Positions 11,260-23,800 of a DNA stretch of 64,000 bases are shown here, piece by piece. Within the stretch, counting starts at the first letter, position 1. Each line of letters begins with the position of its first letter. Source of the DNA: Anaeramoeba flamelloides (taxonomy: Eukaryota > Metamonada > Anaeramoebidae). The position numbers and the translations under genes are program-made. The DNA lies in contig JANTQA010000008.1 in assembly GCA_027625915.1 (NCBI GenBank), positions 6,627,501-6,691,500 on the forward strand. The letters are read 5' to 3'. The notes beneath the pieces were generated by a model. The model did not search any database, was not told the DNA's origin, and was given only the letters and a program-made list of their open reading frames with translations.

Positions 11260-11357
11260 TATCCCCCCATCTCTCTCTTTTCATTTTTTTTTTTTTCATT
11301 TTTTTTTCCTCTCTCTTTATTCTTTTTCCTTTCATATATATATATATATATATATAT
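11260..11357. repeat. Pyrimidine tract followed by (TA)n
   Basis: A cctctctcttt-type pyrimidine tract runs into about eleven TA repeats. The mirror arrangement, (TA)n followed by a purine tract of similar composition, lies at about 24738-24830 in Rh intron 4. The likeness may reflect a shared repeat edge or simple convergence. Confidence 0.5.
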
Positions 11358-12000
11358 CTTTACGCAAAAGTAATTGTTACACTTAAAGTGTTCAATTTTT
11401 AATTTAAAAGTTATTTTGTGGTTGCTAAAACCTGTTATAATTTCCAGGGTTTAATTACTCGAAAACTTTGATTTTTAATCAAATGCAAAATTTATTATTT
11501 CACCCTTTAAGTTTAAAAATTCTTTTTATTTGATTTTTTTTTTGCAAAAAAAAAAATACGAAGTCTACTTCTCGAAAAAATAAAATCAATCAATCAGTTT
11601 GTATTTTTTTTTTTTTTTTTTTCTACTAATTTAAAGTGTTTTAACTTTGACAATTATTTTTAAAATTATTTTTCCAACTGAAAATTATAACATTTTTTTT
11701 TTCTAATTAAATACCCAAGATATTAAAGTATACAAAACTTATTACTTCAATTTTTTTTACGATTTATTGAATATTTAAGTTAATTTTTTTTTTTCAAAGA
11801 TAAGCTAAAAAAAAAAATGACAAAAAAATAGCAAGTTTTCTAGGGATATTTATATTTGTTATTTTTTTCTTTTTTTTTTTTTTTTTCTTTTTCCCCTTAA
11901 CCCTAATAAAAAAAAGTTATTTATACACTGTTGTTTGTGTGTTTTGAAGGTATTATAAACTTATAAAATGTAATAAAATTGATAATAAAAACTTTTATAA

Positions 12001-12211
12001 TAAACTCAATTCCAAAAAATGGTACACAAAAAAAAATTACATTCATAAAAATATACTCCAAAATACATGTTACTTAAACATTAAAATAATAAAAGACCCG
12101 AAAACATTTAATTAATACTATTTATATATTTTATAGTAAATTTAAAATTCAATTCGAAAAATAAAAAATAAAAAATAAAAAAAAGTGTGCCCCTATTTTT
12201 GGAACACAGTT
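12001..12211. mobile_element. Short MITE at the left of the transposon cluster
   Basis: The left end TAAACTCAATTCCAAAAAAT faces a right end gcccctatttttggaacaca followed by gtta; the complement of the latter starts TAACTGTGTTCCAAAAATAG. This makes a self-contained unit of about 211 bp with ends like those of the neighbouring transposon. It could instead be an internal duplicate of the end. Confidence 0.5.
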
Positions 12212-12744
12212 ACCAAAAAATCCATTTTTATTGAAAGAATAATTAATAAAAACTATTAATAGATTCAGCTTGTCTTTTAATAACTAAATCTATCATTTTA
12301 AATATGGAGATTACTAATTTTCTTAGGTTTCCCAACTCAAAGTGTTCCGTACATTGGTGAAAATTTTAAAAATTCTTCTTCGTTTTTTGGTTACAATTTT
12401 TCAGTTTAGTATCCATAAATTCCCAATTGGATTTAAATTTGTGGAATTGGGGGTCAAGGGTCCAGAACATTACATCCCCAAATTTAAGTAAGTTTGAGTT
12501 TTTTTTTTGAAGTATGTGGACAAGCTCCATCCTTTTGGAAAATCCATTTCAACTCACCATATTCTGAATTAGCGAGTTGAATTACATTTGATTTTTTTGA
12601 TAATAGCATTAATAATACATTCAGTATTCACACTTCCATTAATGATAATAAGGTCTGTTTCTAGGCAATGTGCTCTAGCACCCCATATCATGATTTTTTT
12701 TCAAAAAATTTTTTCTCGATAAAAAAAGAATCATTTTGAGAACC

Positions 12745-12815
12745 GGTATGGGCAAGTGGCAACACAGCCTAGTGTACAATCTGAAGACCGGGGTTTTATT
12801 CACTTAACCATTATT
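12745..12815 (+). mobile_element. tRNA-like SINE head, copy S3
   Basis: The order ggtatgggcaagtggcaaca, then tacaatctgaaga, then ccggggttttattcac resembles a tRNA A box, anticodon arm and B box. Similar order is seen near 53690-53790 on the other strand. The arms do not pair well enough for a working tRNA. It lies inside the decayed transposon cluster, so it either inserted there or was captured. Confidence 0.4.
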
Positions 12816-13647
12816 TCTTATTGTTTGCCATTTTCTCAAATAGCCACCACGGTGTAATTTTAATTAAAAATCGGGCTTATGCTTCTTAGAACCACTAATT
12901 CTTTGAGGAAATCGTTTGACCGAATTGAATCTTTTTGACTATTATAAAACTGAACGGAATTGGAACAAAATCCCTCTCAATTTATGGAGCGGATCCGATT
13001 TTTGAGAGAAATGACCAGCTCTCACTTGGTTCAACAATATCTCTAATTCAAATTAGGGATTCGGGCAAACAGGTGGACTTTTAGTCCCCACTCTTTAATG
13101 GAAAAAAAAAAAAAAAGAATCATTTTTCTTTTTGAGAGAGAAAAAAAATTTTTTTTGTGATCAGAATGAAAACTTTTAAATTTCATTTTAAAGTGATTTT
13201 GAGATTTTCGAAAAGTTTTGAAAAAAAAAGAATCCAAAAAAATCAAAAAAATTATTGAAAATCAAAAATCAAAGAATAATGAAAAAAAAATGATAAATAA
13301 TTAACTTTAAAATTGTTTACATTGATTGTTAATATCTAATGTTTGTATTTAAGAGTCAAATATCACTTTTCTTGGAATTAAATTGATTTTGAAGGTGTGC
13401 CCCAATTTTTGGAATTGAGTTTAGAAATATTTGTTATAAAATGTGTTATAAATTTTGTAACATGTTCCAAACCTTTTTTCAGAATATTTTTTAAAAAAAT
13501 TTTGAAAAAATCATCATGAAAAAGGAAATTTGGTTTTAAAAATGTTATCTAGATGTTGTAGTATTTTTTTCAATGGGTAAAGATCCTCACCACCACTAAT
13601 CAAAAAATAACACATGTAAATGACAAATTGTTTCAAAAGTCGAAACA

Positions 13648-13680
<33 letters not shown>

Positions 13681-13979
13681 CAGGTGTTCTAAATATCAGA
13701 CTACCAAGAAAAAATATATTATTTATTTTCTTGAATTCATTTAAATAGTAACATCTATCGATTTAACTGGTAAATTAAAGTTTAAAAGTTGACAAACTTT
13801 TTAATCAGATTTTTTTTTCGCTTATCATGAATTACTATGTTGTTTATAATATTGATTTTTTTTTTATGGTGAAAAGTTCGAAATAAAAATTGAATAATTC
13901 ACTATCCTTGATTTAAAGTTGATTTTTCATCTAAACAAAAATAAATTGATGAAGTTGAAGATTATTTTTGAAATTTGAA

Positions 13980-14181
13980 TACAGTCAGTTTCACTTTTAA
14001 GGCACAAACTTTCAACGAAATTTAAGGCACAAAAAAAAAACTCAAATTAAGGCACAATATTCAAATTCTAGTAAAAATAAATTGTAAAAAAAAAAATTCC
14101 AAATTTTGTGCCTTAATTTTAGATTTTTTTGTGCCTTAAATTTCGTTGAAAGTTTGTGCCTTAAAAGTGGAACTGACTGTA
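13980..14181. mobile_element. MITE family F, copy F1
   Basis: A 202-bp palindromic element begins TACAGTCAGTTTCACTTTTA and ends with the complement of TACAGTCAGTTCCACTTTTA. The arms contain three spaced aaggcacaa motifs each. Bounded by TA, it has the look of a Tc1-type MITE. The arms are nearly identical, suggesting fairly recent activity. A diverged copy is at 15519-15713. Confidence 0.88.
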
Positions 14182-15518
14182 AGGCAATTCAATTAATCAA
14201 AAAAAAAAAAAAATGAAAGGAGTAGGTTTGTGAAAAGAACTTTTCAAGGATTTTTGGTTCTTTTTTTATATAAAAATATTTTTAACTTGTTTTTGATAAA
14301 TGGTTTATTGGATATCAGTGTTTTCTTGTAGATAAGATAAAAGAAAATGAAAAATTATTATTATTATTATTATTATTATTATTTCATTAAGAAAAAAAGT
14401 AATAAATTTGCATTTTTAGGATTTGGGAAATGAAAATTGTTGTGGAATATCTATATACCTTCCTAAAATACAGATATATTGGTCCCAATTATGCAAAAGG
14501 GGGGCTATCTGCAAATATTTTAAAATTTAATTAAATCAAATAAGTTTTTTATTCAATTCATACAAAAATAAAATCATTTTAAATTCATTGATACAACCTT
14601 TTATAATGATTAAAAATTTCTTTTTGGGATAAAAGAATAAATTTATTTTGAATATTACCAATAAAACCTCTCTATTTATTAACAAACTTTAAAAAAGAAT
14701 TTTGTTTTCATATTTATTAAAATCAGTTATAGAAACTGAAAAAAATTTTCAAAATTATTCCATAATAAAATTACAATTAGATTTTGATAAAATTGAAAAC
14801 GAATAATAGATAAATAACTTCATCAATTGAAGTTTTATGTACTATTTCAAATTAATTCTATTTTAGAAAAAAAAAAATATTTCTAATTGAGTAAATGGTT
14901 AATAATCACACCTGATTAAATTTAAATATAAATAAAATATTTTTCAAAGTAGTATCCAAACAATTAATTGTGTAGAAGGGGGTGTTTAAAAAATTAATTT
15001 TTAATAAAATAAATTAAAAATAATCCAAAAAATAAACTTATTTTCGGCAAAAAAAATATTTCGTTTAGAATTCTACCTGAGTAAATAATACCCGTATAGG
15101 GATTAAATCCAGGTGGAAGAATTATTGAAATTATAAAATCGTTAAACGTGGTTCAAATCAAAAGAAAATCTAAATTAATTATCCGGTGTAACATTCAAAA
15201 TTATTTATTTTTTCCAACTTAAGGGTATATAACTTGTTTTCAATATCAATTGAATCAATCTATTTAATAAATATATCTTTCTAAAGAATATTTTTGTAAA
15301 TCTTGATATTCTAGAATCGAAATTGGATTTTATGAATGAAATTGAAATAGGAAAAAAAAATCAATTTGTAATTTCTTCAGAAATTTAAAGTAATTTGTTA
15401 ATCAAAAAAATTTCCAAGAAAAGTTTTTCTCTGGAGAATTACAAATAAAATAAAAACAAAAAAAAAAATAAAGTAATCAAATATTAATAACAAAAACAAG
15501 TAATATAAAAAATTTTTT

Positions 15519-15713
15519 TACCGTCAATTTCACTTTTAAGGCACAAACTTTGAACGAAAATTGAGGTGCAATACAAATTCCAAATTAAAGAACAAAATTC
15601 AAATTGTAGTAAAAAAATTTATGACAAAATTACAATGGTGTGTTTTAATTTGTGGTTTTTTTGTACCATAAATTTAGTTGTATGTTTGTACCTTGAATCT
15701 GTTACTGGCTGTA
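15519..15713. mobile_element. MITE family F, copy F2 (older)
   Basis: It begins TACCGTCAATTTCACTTTTA and ends tgttactggctgta. Both arms carry decayed versions of the aaggcacaaactt motif. Its 195 bp matches F1 in order and length but has more substitutions, so it is an older insertion of the same family. Confidence 0.8.
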
Positions 15714-16189
15714 GTATATTTTTTATGAATCAATTTTGACATTTTTTTTTTGATTTCCATTTTAAAATTGGTAGGTAAATTATTTTTGCGATGGCTGTAT
15801 AATACCCACTCATCTTATTTTATTAAAACATTATTGTATATTGTTAAAGGAATAATCTGAATCTTTCAATTTCAAATATATCAATTGGTTCGGAATTAGG
15901 AAAAATGATGATATAACTTAACTCTTTTGAGCGTAGGGCAACAATCATATGTATTCTAGGCGTTTTATTACAATTATCTCTGATTTTACTAAGAATTTTC
16001 AAAATAACAACGAACTCTCACATGGTACCCTCATTATTATATTTCAAAGGTTGTTCTCAATCTTTGTGTTCTATAAAGTAACCCATTATTTTTTCACTTC
16101 AAAGTGCATATAATTTTAGGCTTTGTGAAAAATAATGCAGATAAACTCGGCCAATTATTATCTTATCATTTTCTTTTTTTTTTTCAATA

Positions 16190-16420
16190 AAGTTAAGAAA
16201 GTAGGTTCATTTTACCATTTTTAAAAATTTTAATTGCAACAACAGTCCCATAGGAAAATATTTTTTTGGGTGCAACCAGATATTGAAACTTTGATACAAA
16301 AACATCATAAACTACTCTATTTACGAAATGTACAAAAGTAAATCAGAGTTGAATCTTTAATTTTTCAATTTTTTGAAAATTTGTTTTAATAAAATTTTTG
16401 CTTTTATTAAATTATTTTTT
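16190..16420 (+). repeat. Dispersed repeat family L, copy L1
   Basis: Blocks cattttaccattttt, atattgaaactttga.acaaaa and gttgaatctt recur in the same order and spacing at 63790-63985. The type of element is unknown. Confidence 0.5.
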
Positions 16421-17742
16421 GGATCTAGAAATATGTTTGGTGATGTGTTTTGGAAGTAATCATACAATAAACCAAAAAAAAAAAAAAAAAAAATAGACCC
16501 CAGTAGGTGTGTATTTGAAAAAAATCTTCAATTATTGAAGAACAAATAAGAAAGATCACCTTTCCAAATAAATGTGTTGAAATCAAGAAAAAAGAAAAAA
16601 AAAAATTAACGAGAGAATATTTACAAAGATTTTTTTCCCTTGGTATTCTTAATTTGTATCAATCAAACAATTTATTACCTTGAATTTCTATCCCTATTAC
16701 TATTTATTATTATTTTACTTAAACCGGATTTTGATAAATTTGTTTTCATGGTTCTTTTTTCAAATATTTTTATCAGACCAAGCCAAAACAGAAAATTTTG
16801 TTTCAAAAATTAAAGAAAAAGGGTTGAATAATTGGTATCAAAGGGCAATTACAAAAGATTCATTCCAAAAGAAAAGAGAAATAGAAAACCAAAATTCCAA
16901 TTATAGTTAGTTTTCAATTTAAAAGTAAAATTAAGAATTATCAAATCAAGCAAATTTGTCTAATAAACCCTTATTTTTGAGGAAAAATTCAAAAAATATC
17001 CTATTTTCTGAGCCCAGCCAGAATTAGGGGAATTAAACAATAATCAGAATTTTTAAATTCATTTTTTTAAGAAATTCTTTAGAAATAAAAAGTAATTTGT
17101 TTCTCAAAAATTTTATAAACAAAGGTATTTCCATAAAGAATTAAAAAATAAAACCAAGTAAAGGAGAAGTAATTGTATCAAATTTTAAAGTTAAGATCAA
17201 GAAATAAAGGGTTTTTTTGATTTTTTCAAGCTCAATTTTTTCATTTTTTTTTGTCTTTTTTTATTTAGTCTGAAAATATATTTTACAAGGATTTATTCTC
17301 CAACTATGGTATTCATTAGAAACAACAATACATTTGGTCAAAGAAATGATTTTAAGAATTCAGTTTCGACATAAATGATTGCACTGATAATTTTGAAAAT
17401 GTACTTATACCCTTAAAGTATCAAAATGATATTATCAATTTCTTCGAAGTCTGTGCAATTATTTTAATTTGTTGAGTTGTTGAGTTTTCAGTTGAGCAGG
17501 CTTTTCTTAGAAATAGAAATCGGTAAAACAAATAACGAACCAAAATTGTCGTAAAAATTTTCGAGATTAAAATCACAAACACCCATTGAATTAGAAAACA
17601 GAAATCTTTGTTAATCAACTCTAAAATGTTTTTTTTGAAAGAAGAAATTTCAGAACTGTAAACGTTCACCAATCCTTCTAAATTTGTATTGAAAAAGTTT
17701 TCAAAAAAAAAATAAATTTTAATTTTCAGTTAAAAATTTTAT

Positions 17743-17761
17743 AACTTTTTTCTCTTAACAA
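17743..17761 (+). promoter_or_regulatory. Candidate shared 5' motif upstream of the Rh gene
   Basis: AACTTTTTTCTCTTAACAA is identical to 575-593 before eS17. Here it lies 93 bases before the ATG at 17855. See the eS17 motif entry for the interpretation. Confidence 0.35.
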
Positions 17762-17854
17762 TCTAAGCCGAGAACACGTTTTTTACGATCGAAAAAATGA
17801 TTCAACCAAAATTTATTTTTTTCTTTTTATAATTGTTGTTCACAAAAAAATAGA

Positions 17855-20800
17855 ATGGGATTTAAAAAAAGTCAAATTGGTTTTGTCACAGCGATTGGAG
17901 TCTTTCAAATTGCATTTCTAATCTTAATCTCAATTTGGTTCCGATACGATGAATCTTTTGATGAAACAAAGGGCGAAGAATATGATCTTCGAACAGAATA
18001 TTATTATACGTATTACTCAGACGTTGCTGTTATGGTCATCATCGGCTTTGGTTATTTGATGACTTTCTTAAAAAAGTATGGTCTTTCAGCTGCTGGCTAT
18101 ACTTTTTTACTTGCCGCTTTTTGTATGCAATGGGTTTTGATTAATAACGCATTTTGGCATCAAATCCATGAATACGGCGAATTAAGAAGATACGATGTTA
18201 CTATTCCATCTTTAATTGAAGGAATGTTTGGCGCAGCTGCCGTTATGATCTCTTTCGGTGCTGTTTTAGGTAAGAAAAAGCCTTCTCAACAGACATTTCA
18301 AAAAAAAAAAAAAAAACATTTAACTTCAGCTTCTTTTAAAGAGAGAGTAACAAAAGTTTTAAAAAGTGTTGCTCAAATTTTTTTGGCTTATCTTTTGACC
18401 AATTTTCGAGCAACTCTTTTCAAAACCTTTTGTTTTGCAACTTTTTTAAAAGTTGTGTTTCTTTACTTTTTTTTTTTACTTTTTTCTTTTTCTGTTCAAT
18501 TTTTTTTTATTATTTTTTGTAACTGGATTTTTTTCCATTCAACAAACACCCACCCACCCAAAAATTTATTCTTTTTTTACTTTTTAATTTTGCCAAACCT
18601 TCACCAATCCCCAAATTCCAAAAAAAAACAATTAAAAAAAAAAAAAAAAAAAAAGGAAAAACAACCCCATTCCAATTAATACTCATTGCCTTCTTTGAGA
18701 TTATCTTTTACTCATTCAACATTTACGTTTCTGTCTTCTTGGTGAACGTAACTGACATTGGAGGATCGATGATTATTCATACCTTTGGTGCCTATTTTGG
18801 GCTGGGTCTAACAACCATGTTAACGTCAAGGAAAACAAAAGAGCATTTAAGCAATCCAAATAATGGCGCAAATGATGTTTCAGATGTCTTTTCCTTTATC
18901 GGAACAATTTTCCTTTGGCTATTCTGGCCTAGCTTTAATGGTGCTCTTGGCGCCCCTGGAAGCAGATTTAGAGTAATTGTCAACACAGTTTTGTCTCTTT
19001 GTTGTTCTTGTGTTGCTTCCTATATTTGGTCAATCCTTTTGAATAACGGTACTTTCTTTTTATTTTTTTTTTTTTTAATCTTCTTTGTTCAAACTATAAT
19101 TATTGGTTAGAGATTTAGGAATTTGTTTTTTCCCATTACTCAATTTAATGTCAATTTCTTCAACTTCTAATTTCTTGACAAATATATTAAAATAGGAAAA
19201 TTCAATGCAGTCGATATTCAAAATGCAACTTTAGCTGGTATTTATTTTCTTTTTTAATCTTTTAATGATTTTTTATTCTTATCATCATCAAAAAACATTC
19301 TTGACTGAGAAAACAATTTTCAAAAAAGAAAAAAAATACAAATCTGATTAAAATTAACGAGAAAAAATCTGATTTTTCCTTTCAAAAATTCAAAATTGAG
19401 GAGTTACAGTATTTGATTCACAATTAATCAATTCGGCATTAGATATATATATAAGCTAAATAAACCAATTTTTTTTTTTTTTTTAACAGCACAATTTCAC
19501 AAAAGGAAAAAATAATCCAAAAAGGTTTGGAGAAAAACTTTATCCCTTAAACAATAAGCACAAGAGTGAAATGAAACTTTTCTGTACATTTAAATTATTC
19601 TTTACAAAATGGGTTTAAGCAATATCAAAAATTTATCATATCTATTAATGTATCTTTATTGATATGATTCCTCATTTTAAAAAAGTTCTACATTTTGAAA
19701 ATTAAAAACAAAATATAATTTTTTGGGATCTACAAAATTTTCAAATTAATTCGTTTTTATTGTCCACTAATATCGTTTTCGATTTAATAAATGAAAAAAT
19801 TTTCTTTCAATTTCCAAATCGTGTTTCTATCATAAGGAGTCGAAATAGTAAAGAAATCTTTACAGATAAATTAGAAAAATTATCTCATATTAATTTGGAT
19901 CTTCCTTATTGAACTTTGAAATAAAATTTTCAAATTACAATTGAATAAAATTATTGAAAAAATCGCCACATGAATTCTGAAAATAAATAACCTTTTCAAA
20001 AAACAAAAGAAAAAATCCATTAAAACTTGTACAAAAAATAAATTGATCAAAAAAAATTTGTTCGCCTTGAAATTTAAATTTCATAATGGTGAAGATTTTT
20101 AATTTAGTGATTTCATATTTTTTAATAATACCCTATTATCATTGTTTTTTAGGCAATAATAATAATAAACTATTTTCCTGTCAAGGGGGCACAGTTTTAA
20201 TGGGGATTACATATTTAACAGGTTTGAATTAATATTAGAAGAAAAATATAATTTTAGAAAATTTTAAATCTAATAATTTTTTCTCATTTTCTCCTTTTAA
20301 ATTGCTTTACTTTTTTTTTTTTTTTTTGTATTGTTTTTCAATTTTTTTTTTTATTGCAAGATCCATAGACACTTGGTAAAAACATGTTATTTTATTGTTA
20401 TTGAAATAGTTAAAATGATTGTAGAAAAATCATTTTGATTTCTATTGTAATTCTCTTTGGTTCTTCAATTAAAGATCAAAATAAACCTTGTTGTTTTTTT
20501 TTCAAAATCTAAGAATTTTAGTTTTTCAATTTTTAAGAAAATGTCAATTTACCGTTCGGGAAAAAAAATGAAACACGGAAAAAAAGTTCAACACGGTTTT
20601 TCATAGGGAACCTTAATAGGACCTGGAAACTAAAAATAAAATCTATTAAAAGAAAAAACCAATTAACTTCAAATAATAAACCATTATATTATTTTCAATC
20701 AAACCAACAAACACAATTTAAATCTACTTTCGTATCGGAAACAATAAAGTGGTTTTGGAGATCGCAAAAATAATCAATTTTTTCAACAAATTTTTAATAA

Positions 20801-23800
20801 TTGATTAATCAAAGATATATCCATACCAAAAGTTAGTATTAAAAAAACTGCTATTGTGTTTAATCCTCCATTTCGTCTTTAATCATTTATTTTTTCTTTT
20901 CTTAATTAATCTTACTTTTCATTTTCAGGTTTCTGGGATTCTATTAATGTTCCCAATTAAAAACCGTATTTCACCTTTTTTCCCAAATGGTTAATTAGAT
21001 TTTTTTCTTAAATTTGAAGCTCAAATAAAATCCCCTTAGAAAAATAATATTAATTTCTTTCGGAATTATCTTTGGATCTTCAATTGAAGATCAAAATAAA
21101 CCTTGTAGTTTTTTTCACTTTACTTAAGAATTTGGGTTTTTCAATTTTTCAGAAAATTCATTGATTTTATAGTTTTATACAAATATCAACTATCCTCCAA
21201 TATGTATTATTCTACTTTTTTTTTTTTTATTTGTTATTCAAAGTTCAATTATAAAAATTAATTGATATTTTGAATTTTTTTGGGTTACCCTTTGACAGAA
21301 ACAAAGTTTATATTACATACAATAAAATTAAATAAAAGAATTTTTTTAATTCACATTGAATAGATACTAAAAATAAATCAAGAGACTTTTTTTGAATATA
21401 ATCAAAGATATTATTCTTTATTATTTTTGTTAATTTGTATTAATTCTTTAATCCAAAATTTTAGATTTTCTTCATCGGATAGAAAGTCTCAACGAAAAAA
21501 TTGTCATTTTTAGAATTTATTTTGTAAGAATAGAACTTTAAGAATTTTCTTTTATAATTACTTTTCCAAATCTAAAGATAGAAACTAAAATAATAGTATC
21601 CCAGTATCTAAAAATCAATATTTAGAAACTCCAAAAGTGTTATTTATTTTTTTAATCTTTCAATTTCAAGATTTATTCAATAATTATTAACATAAAAAAA
21701 CCTAAAGATTGATTATTTTTGTTTATTTTTTTTATAAAACTAGTTGTATTTATCAATATATTCCAAATATTTGAAAATAATTTGTTAAAATATTCTTGAA
21801 AGTTTATGAATTAATTTTTGAAAAAAATCGTATTTTTTTTATTTTTTTATTATTGAACAAGTTGTAAATTACACCCTAAATGTCTTTTTACTTCAATTTC
21901 CTTAAAAGGAATTTAAGTGTAGAGTCATGTGGTTTCACGATTATTCAAGAAAAATACATACCCAGATTTTTTTATATGGTTAAAATTAAAAAACAAAAAA
22001 ATGTCAAGAAAAAAAGAAGAAAAAAAAAAAGAAATTTAAAAAAGGTTTATAATAAGCAATTGGTAAAAAATCAAAAAAAAAAAACCATGCTATCTTTAAT
22101 TAAGAACACCCAAAATCCCAGTCACAATATTTTTGGTTTATTTAATTTAATTTGATAATTGATGATGAATGTTCATTTGGAGATCGTTGTTTTATTAGTG
22201 TAATTGCTTCTTTCTTTTTGATTAGATTTACTTTAAACCTTTGATATTTGTTGCCTTTGCTTTTTAGATTTGATTTTCAAGTTACTCATACTTTCGTGTT
22301 TTGGTATTTCAGTATTAGCAAGTAACCACTTGATCTTTTTCATTTGTAACTCTTCTTCCCAATATAAAGAAGATTCAGCCAGGGAAAAAATGGAAAAAAA
22401 TAAAAATCGTGTTTTTTAGCTAACTAATCTGAATTTCTAGACAAAATTAAAAAAGATATTTTTAAACTTTGAAGTCTGAAATATTGAATATTTTAAATTT
22501 CTCGCGAAATGTAAATTTTTTTCTAAAATTGTTTAATTTTTATACTAAAACAATCATCATTTTTAAAATAGTTTGATCAATTTTAGCTACTATTTTACTA
22601 ATAGAATTTTAAGAGACATTTGAACTCTGAAGTACTAATTTTGATTTACCTTCAATATCAACGCACTTTAATTTTAGACTTCTCCACAGTAGATGCTAAT
22701 CCCTTAAGAACTAAAAGACATTTCTATTCTATTAAAATTTATAACCAAATAAGGTTTATTATAGATATGCATTTTAAACAAGTTAATAATGTACATTTTT
22801 TGATTATTTTTATCTCAAAATTCTAAAAAATTATCCTTGAAAAATATCGTTAATAAAATTAAAATTAAAAAAATACAAGATAGAATAAATAATCATCACA
22901 AATACAGAAATAAAAACTATCTGTTTAACTTCAATTAGTATGTGTTGATTATCACTTCGATAATAATAAAAAGATCCAAAAATACTCGTAATTTTAAATA
23001 TTTTCCCCAACGAAAGTCATAAAAAGAAAAAAAAAATGATGAAGGAAAAAAATTTCTTTGTAAAATAAATTTTTTTTTATTATTCTAATTAAATATTAAT
23101 AAATTATTCTAATTAAATATTAATAAATCATTCAATTAATTAAAGGTGGAGTTGCCGTTGGCTCATCAGCTAATTTATATATAACAATAGTGGGCGCTAT
23201 GGCAATTGGATTAATTGCAGGATCTTTATCAACAATTGGTTTTAATAAAATTACTCCTTTTTTAGAAAAAAAATTTGGTATACATGATACTTGTGGTGTT
23301 CATAATTTACATGGTATTCCAGGTATGTATTCTCTTTATTCTAAATCTTTAAATTTATGATTATTTTTAAAAAATGAAATAAACAAACCAACAAAAATAA
23401 GACGAACAATAATTTCCACACTCTTAAAAAGAATTTAAATTTTCGAAAAAATGTATCAAATTTTTATGAATTCTTTTTTTTTTTTTTATTTGATTTGGGT
23501 TGTTTTTGAAGATCCGATCTGATTTAAAACTGATTAATAATTGAGAGAAATAATATACAATGGATAGAACGGCCCATTCTTCTTAATATTATTAACAAAC
23601 ATCACAAAAACCAAACAACAACGAAAAACATATTAATTTGCATTAAATTTTAATAATTTCCTTTTGAATTTTGAATTTATTTAATATTATGATGACCATT
23701 TCCCCATGGAAAACAATAGTTGGTATAAAACTTAAAAGAAAATCAAATTAAATGATCACAAAATAGTCTGATTAGAAAATATCGTATAATTTCAACAAGA

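Larger units (their letters stand above)
12001..13423 (-). mobile_element. Decayed mariner/Tc1-type DNA transposon cluster
   Basis: The outer ends are TAAACTCAATTCCAAAAAAT at the left and the complement of TAAACTCAATTCCAAAAATT at the right, so the unit is bounded by 30-bp inverted repeats with TA at each edge. The reverse strand between about 12300 and 12700 reads, in broken frames, as a Tc1/mariner transposase: MIWGARAHCLETDLIIINGS, then VNTECIINAI, FQKDGACPHTS (FPKDG... in the other frame), and a block like NSTNLNPIGNLW, matching the family pattern of D..H.S and SPDLNPIENxW. Many stops and frame shifts make it inactive. A third end-like sequence at 12182-12211 suggests that the left 211 bp is a small MITE next to a 5'-truncated larger element. 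A SINE-like piece lies at 12745-12815. Confidence 0.8.
10995..17854. other. Intergenic region between the CINP-like and Rh genes
   Basis: This 6.9 kb gap contains a (TA)n run with a pyrimidine tract (11260-11357), the mariner-type element cluster (12001-13423), a T run of about 30 (near 13652), two family F MITEs (13980-14181 and 15519-15713), a (TTA)n microsatellite (about 14358-14383) and a family L repeat (16190-16420). I see no exon that can be supported. Short frames at 16680-16910 (+) and 17421-17672 (-) show no family resemblance. Confidence 0.65.
19238..23145 (+). other. Intron 3 of the Rh gene (3.9 kb)
   Basis: The donor is GTATTT after a 42-base exon; the acceptor AG lies at 23144-23145. 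The intron holds two family A copies around a family B MITE (20166-21310), a small LINE-like scrap near 21900-21935 and a family H relative (22440-22720). A 24-bp tandem duplication (attctaattaaatattaata units) at about 23083-23130 lies just before the acceptor. The rest is A/T-rich without structure. Confidence 0.8.

Noticed and set aside
16680-16910. 76-codon frame upstream of the Rh gene
   Set aside because: The first half is T-rich and no family pattern or splice context supports it.
18270-18679. Coding continuation of Rh exon 1
   Set aside because: The conserved GKTTPFQL continuation is restored only by splicing to 18656; the read-through is homopolymer-rich intron.
21880-22155. 91-codon frame in Rh intron 3
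   Set aside because: The N-terminal part overlaps a LINE-like scrap and the rest is a Lys-only low-complexity run; not an independent gene.
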